From NCBI RefSeq assembly GCF_044755465.1, contig NZ_JBIVRB010000007.1, positions 1 through 64,000 on the forward strand: a stretch of 64,000 bases of DNA. Reading direction: 5' to 3'. The position numbers and the translations under genes were made by a program. The DNA is from Peterkaempfera sp044755465 (GTDB lineage Bacteria; Actinomycetota; Actinomycetes; Streptomycetales; Streptomycetaceae). The notes under the pieces are model-generated. The model made no database searches and had not been told where the DNA came from. It saw nothing but the letters and a program-made list of their open reading frames with translations. Shown one piece after another: positions 27,107-35,124 of this stretch (positions are counted from its first letter, which is position 1; every line of letters begins with the position of its first letter).

Positions 27107-27751
27107 TCAGCCGCCGGCGGCGGCCTGGCCGCCCCTGCGCTGGTAGAGCGCGCGCTTGTCGATGTAGCGCACCACCCCGTCGGGGACCAGGTACCAGACC
27201 GGCTCCCCTCGGGCGACCCGGGAGCGGCAGTCCGAGGACGAGATGGCCAGCGCCGGCACCTCGACCAGGGACACCCCGCCCTCGGGCAGTCCAGGGTTCG
27301 TCAAAGTGTGCCCCGGACGGGTCACTCCGATGAAATGTGCGAGCCCGAACATCTCCTCGGCGTTCCGCCAGGACAGGATCTGCTCCAGCGCGTCCGCGCC
27401 GGTGATGAAGAAGAGGTCGGCGTCGGGATGCTCGGCCCGCAGGTCGCGCAGGGTGTCCACCGTGTACGTCGGGCCCTCGCGGTCGATGTCGATCCGGCTG
27501 ACCGAGAACTGGGGGTTGGACGCGGTGGCGATGACCGTCATCAGATAGCGGTCCTCAGCCGGGGAGACCCGCTGCTCGCTCTTCTGCCACGGCTGCCCGG
27601 TGGGGACGAAGACCACCTCGTCCAGCGCGAACAGGCTGACCACCTCGCTGGCGGCCACCAGGTGCCCGTGGTGGATCGGGTCGAAGGTGCCGCCCATCAC
27701 CCCGAGGCGCTTCTTCACCGGCGCACCGCCGCCGTCGACCTGCTGTTCCAT
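27107..27751 (-). CDS. nadD: Nicotinate-nucleotide adenylyltransferase
   Basis: 214 residues. Transfers AMP from ATP to nicotinate mononucleotide in NAD synthesis. The nucleotidyltransferase signature GGTFDPIHHGHL is near the N-terminus. FVPTGQPWQK and the C-terminal ISSSDCRSRVARGEPV (the ISSTxIR-type motif) complete the active site. The ATG at 27751 gives a 14-residue lead before the first strand, a little longer than in E. coli. It is 40 bases upstream of the LCP-like gene and probably co-transcribed. Confidence 0.95.
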   Translation of the reverse strand: MEQQVDGGGAPVKKRLGVMGGTFDPIHHGHLVAASEVVSLFALDEVVFVPTGQPWQKSEQRVSPAEDRYLMTVIATASNPQFSVSRIDIDREGPTYTVDTLRDLRAEHPDADLFFITGADALEQILSWRNAEEMFGLAHFIGVTRPGHTLTNPGLPEGGVSLVEVPALAISSSDCRSRVARGEPVWYLVPDGVVRYIDKRALYQRRGGQAAAGG

Positions 27752-27783
27752 GCCGACTCACCTTACGGGATGCGTGCACGTAC

Positions 27784-27823
27784 GGAACCGGCCCTCCACC
27801 CGTGCGGGCGGAGGGCCGGTTCC
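27784..27823 (-). terminator. Terminator after the 48-aa membrane protein gene
   Basis: 14-bp perfect stem (27784-27797 with 27810-27823), with further pairing possible inside the 12-base loop. Confidence 0.75.
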
Positions 27824-27887
27824 CACGGCGCCGTACGAGGGTGGTGCCGGACGGTTCGGCCGGACGGTCGCGGCGCGGGGCCGCGGC

Positions 27888-28034
27888 TCAGCGGTCGCGG
27901 TTGAAGCGGGTGGCGATGAAGAGCAGCAGCACCAGGGCGAAGAGGGCCCCGCCACCGGTGAGGATGGGGTTCAGGCTGTCGTGGGTGCCGCCTTCGGCGA
28001 GCAGGCTCAGGGCGGGGGCTGCGGCAGTGGTCAT
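27888..28034 (-). CDS. Small membrane protein, 48 aa
   Basis: MTTAAAPALSLLAEGG... followed by a single hydrophobic helix (GGGALFALVLLLFIATRF) and a basic tail (NRDR). The layout gives an outside N-terminus and a short cytoplasmic end. AAGG lies about 13 bases upstream of the ATG at 28034, a long spacing. No family is recognised. The high third-position GC, the terminator just downstream and a similar small gene next to it support it being real. Confidence 0.65.
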   Translation of the reverse strand: MTTAAAPALSLLAEGGTHDSLNPILTGGGALFALVLLLFIATRFNRDR

Positions 28035-28215
28035 CGTCGGCAGGACCTTCTCGGCTCGGGGCGGGCGGGCGCGGGTCTCCGGCTCCGGCCGAACCGGCGG
28101 CGGCCGGCGTCGCAGGGGCGCCGGTGGGCCCGCGTGCTCATGGTACGGGTGCGCCGAACGCAACCGCGCGGCGGCTCCACGCGTCTGATCCGGCGTGGGG
28201 TGGGCCTCGCCCGGC

Positions 28216-28365
28216 TCAGCGGTTGTTGCGCCCGGCGCGGGCGATGGCCCAGGCCAGCAGGACCACGCCCACCACGGCGACCAGCAGCACGGCGCGCAGG
28301 AACAGGCCGGGGCCGTTCTCCTGCGAGATGGGGTGGGCCAGCATCATCAGGGTCTCGGGCGGCAT
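28216..28365 (-). CDS. Small membrane protein, 49 aa
   Basis: The ATG at 28365 has a strong GAGGAG at the right distance. The protein has a short polar N-terminus (MPPETLMMLAHPISQENGPG), one helix (LFLRAVLLVAVVGVVLLAWAIA) and a basic end (RAGRNNR). It has the same design as the 48-residue protein downstream but little sequence identity. It is divergent from the M48 peptidase gene 206 bases away. Confidence 0.7.
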   Translation of the reverse strand: MPPETLMMLAHPISQENGPGLFLRAVLLVAVVGVVLLAWAIARAGRNNR

Positions 28366-28571
28366 CGTCAGGCTCCTCGGTCGGCAGTGCGCCTCCAGCG
28401 TAGACCGGGGCGTACCGGACAGCCGAGGGCGCCCCACCCCCCGGAGGGGGGACGCGGCGGGACCCCGCACCGTAGTGTGACGGCGGGGACGAGTACGAGA
28501 AGGCGACGGACGAAGCGGACGGCGGGGGCCCGGGAGCACGGGACCGGCGTCGACCAGGAGGTACTCAGAAG

Positions 28572-29645
28572 ATGACGGACCCCACGGACAACAGCAGTGT
28601 GCCGAGTCGCAACCGCAAGCGGTTCCCCGGCATCTCCACCCGGGCCTGGGAGCACCCGGCCGACCGCTCCGCGCTGGTCGCGCTGCGCAAGCTCACCGGG
28701 TTCGACGAGGTGCTCAAGAAGCTGGCCGGCCTGGTGTCGGAGCGCAGCGTCCGGCTGATGTTCCTGGCCACGGCGGTGCGGACCTCCGAGCGGCAGTTCC
28801 CGCACCTGTACGACATGGTGCGCGACGCGGCGTACATCCTGGACCTGGAGAAGGTCCCGGAGCTGTATGTGACCCAGGACCCGCAGCCCAACGCCATGTG
28901 CATCGGCATGGACACCCCGATCATCGTGGTGACCACCGGGCTGGTGGAGATGCTGGACGAGGAGGAGATGCGGGCCGTGGTCGGCCACGAGGTCGGGCAC
29001 GCCATGTCCGGCCACGCGGTCTACCGGACGATGCTGCTGATCCTCAGCAACATCGCCACCCGGATCGCCTGGCTGCCGCTGGGCAACATAGCGATCATGG
29101 CCATCATCACCGCACTCAAGGAGTGGTTCCGCAAGTCGGAGCTCTCCTGCGACCGGGCGGGGCTGCTGGCCGGGCAGGACCTCAACGCCTCCATGCGCGG
29201 GCTGATGAAGCTGGCGGGCGGCCACCACCTGGCCGAGATGAACGTGGACGCCTTCATCGAGCAGGCCGAGGAGTACGAGCGCGCCGGTGACCTGCGGGAC
29301 GGCGTGATCAAGCTGCTCCAGGTGCTGCCGCAGACCCACCCGTTCGCGGCGGTGCGGGTGGCGCAGCTGAAGAAGTGGGCGGCCAGTGAGGAGTACCGCT
29401 CGGTGCTGGCCGGGGCCTACCCGCGCCGCACCGACGACGCCGACGCCTCGGTGACCGACCAGTGGAAGGCCACGGCGGAGTCGTACGCCAAGTCGGTCAA
29501 GGAGAGCAAGGACCCGCTGATGGGCCTGATCCGGGACATCACCGGCGGCGCCGGGGAGGTCGGCAGCAAGCTCCGCGACGTCTTCACCGGCTCGCGCAGC
29601 GGCGGGGACGCGGCCGGCGGCGAGCCGCAGGGCGCCGAGAGCTGA
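28572..29645 (+). CDS. M48 family zinc metallopeptidase
   Basis: 357 residues. The zinc site is VVGHEVGHAMSGH (HExxH), with a likely third ligand Glu in the following helix (FRKSELSCDRAG, the family's E-x-x-x-D). A hydrophobic stretch (MLLILSNIATRIAWLPLGNIAIMAII) lies between, as in HtpX/Ste24-like peptidases, so it is probably membrane associated with the active site inside. The ATG at 28572 follows AGGAGGT. A TAGTGT hexamer at 28473-28478 could be its -10. It is the only plus-strand gene in a 32-kb minus-strand block. Substrates are unknown; HtpX-type proteins handle damaged membrane proteins. Confidence 0.88.
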   Translation: MTDPTDNSSVPSRNRKRFPGISTRAWEHPADRSALVALRKLTGFDEVLKKLAGLVSERSVRLMFLATAVRTSERQFPHLYDMVRDAAYILDLEKVPELYVTQDPQPNAMCIGMDTPIIVVTTGLVEMLDEEEMRAVVGHEVGHAMSGHAVYRTMLLILSNIATRIAWLPLGNIAIMAIITALKEWFRKSELSCDRAGLLAGQDLNASMRGLMKLAGGHHLAEMNVDAFIEQAEEYERAGDLRDGVIKLLQVLPQTHPFAAVRVAQLKKWAASEEYRSVLAGAYPRRTDDADASVTDQWKATAESYAKSVKESKDPLMGLIRDITGGAGEVGSKLRDVFTGSRSGGDAAGGEPQGAES

Positions 29646-29675
29646 CTCCGGCGCCGGGTGCGGTGCCCGGGGTGC

Positions 29676-31043
29676 TCAGCCGGTCGAGCCGGTCGGCAGG
29701 TTCGCCATCGGCCCGCTGAGCACCCCGCACACCTGCCAGGCGGGGCGGTGCAGCCGGTCCAGCGGGTCTATCCCGGCCTGGGTGCTGCCCAGCGGCGGGG
29801 GCGCGGTGGCGCTGCCCCGGGCGTGCGGTGACCGGGTGGCGCCGGGGGCGGGACGGTCGGCCAGCACCGGGCGCAGATACTGCTCGGCGTGCGCGTCGCA
29901 GGCCATCGGGCCGGCCTGGAGCACCGAGTCGACCAGTTCCACCCGCGCGTCGCTGATGTCGGCGCGGTCGAAGCGGAAGCGCAGCTCGCGGCGGACAGTG
30001 AACAGGGTCACCGGCTCACCGGGCACCGACCGCTGGTCCGGCAGCGCCTCCTCGGGGTCCGGCGAGGCCGACCCCGGTGAGGCCCCCGGTGAGACCGACC
30101 CCGGCCCGAGCGGTCCGGCGGGCACCGTCGGGCCGGGCGCTCCGGCCGGGATCGCCGGGGTCGGGCTCGCCGTGGCCGACCAGGTCGGCTCCGGTCCGGC
30201 CGTGGGGGTGCCGGTGACGGTGTCGGCGGACGTCCGGCCGTCGTGCGGCGCGGCCTGCAACGCGTAGACGAAGGTGTGGTCGGTGAGCACCTCAAGCGTC
30301 CGGTCGTCGGACTCACCGAAGGTCATCCCGCCCGCCACCTTGACCCGGGAGACCGCCAGGGTGACCTGCGCCGGGTCGAACCGCACCAGCCAGCCGGTCG
30401 CCTCATGGTGCTGATCGTCCCTGGGGTCGCTGACGGCGGCGTCGAACTGGGCCTGCTGCCCGGGTGACAGCAGGTCCCGTACGGCGCCGGTGCTCCCCTC
30501 CACCAGGACCTTGGAGTCCAGCGAGGAGGCGACCAGGTACTGCTGGACGGCGGCCAGCGCCCGGCTCACCTGATCGTCGGAGAAGTGCCTGGTGGCGGTG
30601 GCGACCGGCGGCGTCAGGCCCACGCTGCCGTCGTAGAAGGCGGCGCCGGGCACCCGCTCCAGCTGGGCGAAGGGGTCTCCGGAGTCCGGTGCGGGCGCGG
30701 CGGTGCCGCTCGCCGGGGCCAGCGGCACGATGTTCGCGGTCAGCCGGCTGCCGTCCGCCTCCGGCTCCCGGTAGGGGTGGCGGATGCCCAGGTAGACGGC
30801 GGCGGCGAAGGCCATGGCTATCAGCAGCATCAGCGCGAACGCCTGGCGGGGCAGTGTGACGAACGGGCGGCCGACGCGGCGGCGCACCCCGTGGCCGGCG
30901 GAGCCGACACGCTCACTGGCCGCGGGCTCCTGGATGCGCGCAGCCCGGACGAACGACTCGTCGAACACCACGGAACGGAACTCATCGTCGCCGCCGGGAA
31001 CGCCCTCGGGCACGCCCTCCGGAGGCTCCTCCCGGTCACCCAT
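29676..31043 (-). CDS. Membrane protein with N-terminal FDESF motif (paralogue of the next gene)
   Basis: 455 residues from the ATG at 31043. A short acidic N-terminus carries FRSVVFDESFVRAARIQEP, then a basic stretch and one membrane helix (QAFALMLLIAMAFAAAVYLG), then a large outside domain with conserved blocks (RHFSDDQVSRALAAVQQYL, GWLVRFDP, TLEVLTDHTFVYAL) broken by a Pro/Gly/Ser-rich insert. A TACCCT hexamer 7 bases before the ATG and no Shine-Dalgarno suggest a leaderless mRNA. I know no function. The shared motif with the neighbouring 190-residue protein indicates a common cytoplasmic partner. Confidence 0.75.
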   Translation of the reverse strand: MGDREEPPEGVPEGVPGGDDEFRSVVFDESFVRAARIQEPAASERVGSAGHGVRRRVGRPFVTLPRQAFALMLLIAMAFAAAVYLGIRHPYREPEADGSRLTANIVPLAPASGTAAPAPDSGDPFAQLERVPGAAFYDGSVGLTPPVATATRHFSDDQVSRALAAVQQYLVASSLDSKVLVEGSTGAVRDLLSPGQQAQFDAAVSDPRDDQHHEATGWLVRFDPAQVTLAVSRVKVAGGMTFGESDDRTLEVLTDHTFVYALQAAPHDGRTSADTVTGTPTAGPEPTWSATASPTPAIPAGAPGPTVPAGPLGPGSVSPGASPGSASPDPEEALPDQRSVPGEPVTLFTVRRELRFRFDRADISDARVELVDSVLQAGPMACDAHAEQYLRPVLADRPAPGATRSPHARGSATAPPPLGSTQAGIDPLDRLHRPAWQVCGVLSGPMANLPTGSTG

Positions 31044-31183
31044 GAGGTCAAGGGTAAGTCTCCCGGGCGATGGTGAACGAGGCCGGGAGGGGTTGAGTTC
31101 TGACAGGACTTCATGGAGAAGCGACCGGATTGGACCGATTGCCGCAGTCCGCAGCGGTTCGAGCGGCTTCGCCGCCCGGCCGG

Positions 31184-31756
31184 TCAGCCGCCGACGCCGC
31201 CGGAGAGCCCGGTCAGCTGCGGCTGCTGGGGCTGGTCGACCGCCGGAGTGCCGATGTTCCCGGTGTTCGGGCGGGGCGGCGAGGAGGCACCGCCACCGGT
31301 CCCCCGGTAGACCGCCGCCACGGCGACCGCGATCACGCTCACTCCCATGATCACCGCCAGGAACCACGCCACCGGCCGATGCCAGCGGATGTGCGCCGGC
31401 GCGTGCCGACCGCCCCGGCGCCCAGGTCGGCCGAACCGGCTGCTGCGCACGGGGTACGCCGAGCCGCCCCAGTGGACACCGGCCGCGTCGCCCCGGTACG
31501 GGCGCAACTCCTCCGGCAGGCCGTCGTCGACCGGCTCCGCGCCGTCGTCCGCCCCGCCGTAGACCCGGCCACCGCCGGTGGCCTCCAACTCCAGCCGGGC
31601 CTCGACGGCGGCGAGCATCCGCTCATGGGCGGACGGCTCGTGGACGGTGGCGGCGCGGATGAACGACTCGTCGAAGACCACGGCTGCGAACGCATCGTCC
31701 GCACCACCGTGGTCGGCGCCGTCCGGGTACGGCGAACCCCCCACATCGTCGGGCAC
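31184..31756 (-). CDS. Small membrane protein with N-terminal FDESF motif
   Basis: 190 residues, GTG start. FAAVVFDESFIRAATVHEPSAHERM near the N-terminus matches the motif in the downstream 455-residue protein. A Tyr/Gly-rich stretch, a basic patch (RFGRPGRRGGRH) and one membrane helix (PVAWFLAVIMGVSVIAVAVAAVY) follow, with a short outside tail (QPQQPQLTGLSGGVGG). A TAATAC hexamer at 31766-31771 lies close to the start. Together with its neighbour it looks like a duplicated module of which only this one has lost the outer domain. Confidence 0.7.
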   Translation of the reverse strand: MPDDVGGSPYPDGADHGGADDAFAAVVFDESFIRAATVHEPSAHERMLAAVEARLELEATGGGRVYGGADDGAEPVDDGLPEELRPYRGDAAGVHWGGSAYPVRSSRFGRPGRRGGRHAPAHIRWHRPVAWFLAVIMGVSVIAVAVAAVYRGTGGGASSPPRPNTGNIGTPAVDQPQQPQLTGLSGGVGG

Positions 31757-31846
31757 GGACTCAGCGTATTACCGCGCGGCCCGTTTGTCTGTGGGTCCCG
31801 GGAATGCCCCACCCGGAGCAGTCCGGATCACGCCACCCGGCCCGGC

Positions 31847-33139
31847 TCAGCCGCGCACATGTCCGTCCCCCGTGAGGATGTACTTGGTGGACGTCAGCTC
31901 CGGCAGCCCCATCGGGCCCCGGGCGTGCAGCTTCTGGGTGGAGATGCCGATCTCGGCGCCGAAGCCGAACTGGCCGCCGTCGGTGAAGCGGGTGGAGGCG
32001 TTCACCGCGACCGTGGTGGCATCCACCAACTGGGTGAACCGGCGCGCGGCGGCCTGCGAGGTGGTGACGATCGCCTCGGTGTGCCCGGAGGACCAGCGCC
32101 GGATGTGCGCCACCGCGTCCTCCAGCGAGTCCACCACGGCGGCGGCGATGTCATACGACAGGTACTCGGTCTCCCAGTCCGCCTCGGTGGCCGGGACCAC
32201 GGTGGCCGCACCGCCGTGCCGCCGGGCGGCGGCGAGCACCGCCTCGTCGCCGTGCACCGTCACTCCCGCCTCGGCCAGCGCGTCCAGCGCCAGCGGCAGG
32301 AAGGCGTCGGCGCTGTCCCGGTGCACCAGCAGCGTCTCGGCGCTGTTGCAGACGCTCACCCGCTGCGCCTTGGAGTTGATCAGGATGTCGACGGCGGTGC
32401 CCAGGTCGGCCTGGCCGTCCACATAGACATGGCAGTTGCCGGTGCCGGTCTCGATCACCGGCACGGTGGACTCCTCCACCACCGTACGGATCAGCGAGGC
32501 GCCGCCGCGCGGGATCAGCACGTCGACCAGGCCCCGGGCGCGCATCAGCTCCTTGACCGAGTCCCGGCTCTCGCCCGGCACCAGCTGCACGCTGTCGGCG
32601 GGCAGCCCGGCGGCGGCCACCGCGTCCCGCACCACCTCGACCAGCTTGGTGTTGGAGCGGTAGGCGGAGGCCGAGCCGCGCAGCAGCACCGCGTTGCCGG
32701 ACTTCAGGCAGAGCGCGGCGGCGTCCACCGTCACATTGGGCCGGGCCTCGTAGATGATGCCGACCACGCCGAGCGGCACCCGCACCTGGCGGACGTCCAG
32801 CCCGTTGGGCAGGGTGTAGCCGCGCACCACCTCGCCCACCGGGTCGGGCAGGCCCACCACGTCCCGGACGTCGGCGGCGATGGCGGCGACCCGCTCGTCG
32901 GTCAGCGTCAGCCGGTCCACCACCGACTCGGCGGTGCCCGCCTCACGGGCCCGGCCCACGTCCTCGGCGTTGGCGGCGGTGATCTCCCCGGACCGGGCCA
33001 CCAGCGCGTCCGCCACGGCCAGCAGCGCCGCGTCCTTGGCCGCGCGCGGCAGTGGGGCGAGTGCGGCGGCCGCCTCCCGGGCGCGGCGCGCGGCGGCGAG
33101 TACGGGCGAGTCGGTGGCGAAGGAGTCAGCGCTGCTCAT
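31847..33139 (-). CDS. proA: Gamma-glutamyl phosphate reductase
   Basis: 430 residues. Reduces gamma-glutamyl phosphate to glutamate semialdehyde with NADPH, the second step of proline synthesis. The aldehyde dehydrogenase-type active-site Cys is in RVSVCNSAETLLVH. GVVGIIYEARPNVT, the nucleotide-binding LLRGSASA and the C-terminal ASTRFTDGGQFGFGAEIGIST are conserved ProA blocks. ATG at 33139. It is separated from proB by a conserved hypothetical gene, as in other Streptomyces. Confidence 0.96.
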   Translation of the reverse strand: MSSADSFATDSPVLAAARRAREAAAALAPLPRAAKDAALLAVADALVARSGEITAANAEDVGRAREAGTAESVVDRLTLTDERVAAIAADVRDVVGLPDPVGEVVRGYTLPNGLDVRQVRVPLGVVGIIYEARPNVTVDAAALCLKSGNAVLLRGSASAYRSNTKLVEVVRDAVAAAGLPADSVQLVPGESRDSVKELMRARGLVDVLIPRGGASLIRTVVEESTVPVIETGTGNCHVYVDGQADLGTAVDILINSKAQRVSVCNSAETLLVHRDSADAFLPLALDALAEAGVTVHGDEAVLAAARRHGGAATVVPATEADWETEYLSYDIAAAVVDSLEDAVAHIRRWSSGHTEAIVTTSQAAARRFTQLVDATTVAVNASTRFTDGGQFGFGAEIGISTQKLHARGPMGLPELTSTKYILTGDGHVRG

Positions 33140-33233
33140 GACGGAAGCGTACTGAGCCGACGGGCCGTTGCGGCCGGCTTATCAGTGAATGAGACACCGG
33201 CGCGGACGTTCGACGGCCTTCAGTCGACGGCCT

Positions 33234-33719
33234 TCAATACGGATGCACGCCGCCCCGGAAGGCCGGCGGCTCGCCGTACCCCTCCGCCACCCGCTTGTGG
33301 TAGGTCGCCCGGTCCACCACCTCCAGACCGACGATCTCCCAGGCGGGCAGCCCGGCGCTGGCCCGGTGCTCCCCCCACAGCCGCAGCGCCATCGCGGCGG
33401 CGTCATGCAGATCGCGGGCCTGCTCCCAGTAGCGGACCTCGGCGTGGTCGGCGGCGTACCGGGCGGTGAGCAGGAAGGGGTGGTCCTGGGCCAGCTGCTC
33501 CAGGCCGCTGCGCAGCTCACCGAGCGGGACGCTGCGCCCGGCCACGCTGAGCACCACGTGCCAGAGCCGGTCCGGGTCGGGGACCGCCGCCGGGTCGCCC
33601 TGCCGCCGGCACTCCGCCGACGCGCTGCCCAGACCACCCTCGATGCTGGTCAGCGCCCGCCCCAGCGGTGCTCCGGCCGACGGTGCTCCCGGCAGTGTGT
33701 CCTGGCGCCTGCGTCCCAC
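33234..33719 (-). CDS. Conserved hypothetical protein between proB and proA
   Basis: 161 residues, GTG start with a near-perfect AGGAGGT at proper spacing. No signal peptide or membrane helix. The centre reads LWHVVLSVAGRSVPLGELRSGLEQLAQDHPFLLTARYAADHAEVRYWEQ in short conserved blocks, suggesting a small alpha/beta cytoplasmic domain. I do not recognise a catalytic motif. Its fixed position in the proline gene set hints at co-expression only. Confidence 0.75.
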   Translation of the reverse strand: MGRRRQDTLPGAPSAGAPLGRALTSIEGGLGSASAECRRQGDPAAVPDPDRLWHVVLSVAGRSVPLGELRSGLEQLAQDHPFLLTARYAADHAEVRYWEQARDLHDAAAMALRLWGEHRASAGLPAWEIVGLEVVDRATYHKRVAEGYGEPPAFRGGVHPY

Positions 33720-33797
33720 CGGGGACCTCCTGTCCGGCGATGTCGTCTCCGGTCCCGATCGCCCCCGGGCCCGCTGCTCACCTGCTCGCGCCGCGCC

Positions 33798-34979
33798 TCA
33801 GTCGCGCAGCACCACCAGGTCGTCGCGGTGGACGACCTCGCGCTCATAGGCGGGACCCAGCTCCCGCGCCAGGTCATGGGTGGACCGGCCCAGCAGGCGG
33901 GGCAACTCCCTCGCATCAAAGTTGACCAGTCCGCGCGCGACGATGTGGCCGTTTTCGTCAAGAAGGTCCACCGGATCGCCGGCGGCGAAATCGCCGTCGA
34001 CGCGCGTCAGCCCCGCCGGGAGCAGGGATTTGCGCCGCTCCACCACGGCTTTGACCGCCCCCGGGTCCAGGGTGAGCGCCCCGCGCGGGTTGCTGGCGTG
34101 CGCCAGCCAGAGCAGCCGGTCGGCGGCCCGCTCGCCGGTGCGGTGGAAGAGGGTGCCGGTCGACCGTCCGGCCAGCGCGTCGGCGGCCTGGCTGGCGGCG
34201 GTGAGCACCACCGGGATGCCCGCGCCGGTGGCGATCCGGGCGGCCTCGACCTTGGTGACCATGCCGCCGGTGCCCACACCGGCCTTGCCGCTACTGCCGA
34301 TCTCGACGCCCGCCAGGTCCTGCGGGCCGCGTACCTGGTCGATCCTGCTGGTGCCGGGGCGGCTGGGGTCGCCGTCGTACAGGCCGTCCACGTCGGAGAG
34401 CAGCACCAGCAGGTCGGCGCGGACCAGGTGGGCCACCAGGGCGGCCAGCCGGTCGTTGTCACCGAACCTGATCTCGGCGGTGGCCACGGTGTCGTTCTCG
34501 TTGACGATCGGCACCGCGCCCATCGCCAGCAGCTGGTCCAGGGTGCGGTAGGCGTTGCGGTAGTGCACCCGGCGGCTGGCGTCCTCCGCCGTCAGCAGCA
34601 CCTGCCCGACCCGCAGGCCGTACCGGGCGAAGGAGGCGGTGTAGCGGGCCACCAGCAGGCCCTGGCCCACGCTGGCGGCGGCCTGCTGCCGGGCCAGGTC
34701 GCGCGGCCTGCTGGCGAGGCCCAGCGGGGCCAGCCCGGCGGCGATGGCGCCGGAGGAGACCAGCACCACCTCGGTCGGCTGCGCGTCGGCGCCACGCGGC
34801 GTACGGGCCTTGGCCAGCACGTCGACCAGGGCGTCCACCCGGTCGGCGTCCAACCCGCCCGCGGCGGTGGTGAGTGAGGACGAGCCGACCTTCACCACGA
34901 TCCGCCGGGCCCGCAGGACGTCGTCCCGCAGCTGCTCCCCGCCGTGTCCGTCCCCGGCTTCCGCTGCGGCCACCGCCAC
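33798..34979 (-). CDS. proB: Glutamate 5-kinase with PUA domain
   Basis: Phosphorylates glutamate with ATP, the committed step of proline synthesis and the usual site of proline feedback. The amino acid kinase domain opens with RRIVVKVGSSSLT; ASSGAIAAG-type (VSSGAIAAGLAPLG), NENDTVA, LLSDVDGLYDGDP and GTGGMVTKVEAA follow. A C-terminal PUA domain is at about residues 300-393 (GALTLDPGAVKAV, GLVNFDARELPRLLG). The start is uncertain: GTG at 34979 (GAGGG upstream) gives 393 residues; ATG at 35042 (with a possible TAGATT -10 for a leaderless mRNA) adds 21. Confidence 0.93.
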   Translation of the reverse strand: MAVAAAEAGDGHGGEQLRDDVLRARRIVVKVGSSSLTTAAGGLDADRVDALVDVLAKARTPRGADAQPTEVVLVSSGAIAAGLAPLGLASRPRDLARQQAAASVGQGLLVARYTASFARYGLRVGQVLLTAEDASRRVHYRNAYRTLDQLLAMGAVPIVNENDTVATAEIRFGDNDRLAALVAHLVRADLLVLLSDVDGLYDGDPSRPGTSRIDQVRGPQDLAGVEIGSSGKAGVGTGGMVTKVEAARIATGAGIPVVLTAASQAADALAGRSTGTLFHRTGERAADRLLWLAHASNPRGALTLDPGAVKAVVERRKSLLPAGLTRVDGDFAAGDPVDLLDENGHIVARGLVNFDARELPRLLGRSTHDLARELGPAYEREVVHRDDLVVLRD

Positions 34980-35124
34980 GCCCTCGCTCCCACCCAGATC
35001 CGCTGGTCCGGCGGGCGGTCCGCTCGCGCGTCCGCCCGCCATACCGCAATCTACGCGATGGGCCGACCGGTCCGGCCGCCCATGTCACCCCCCGGACGCT
35101 TCACCCGGACGGGAGCGAGCGTCG

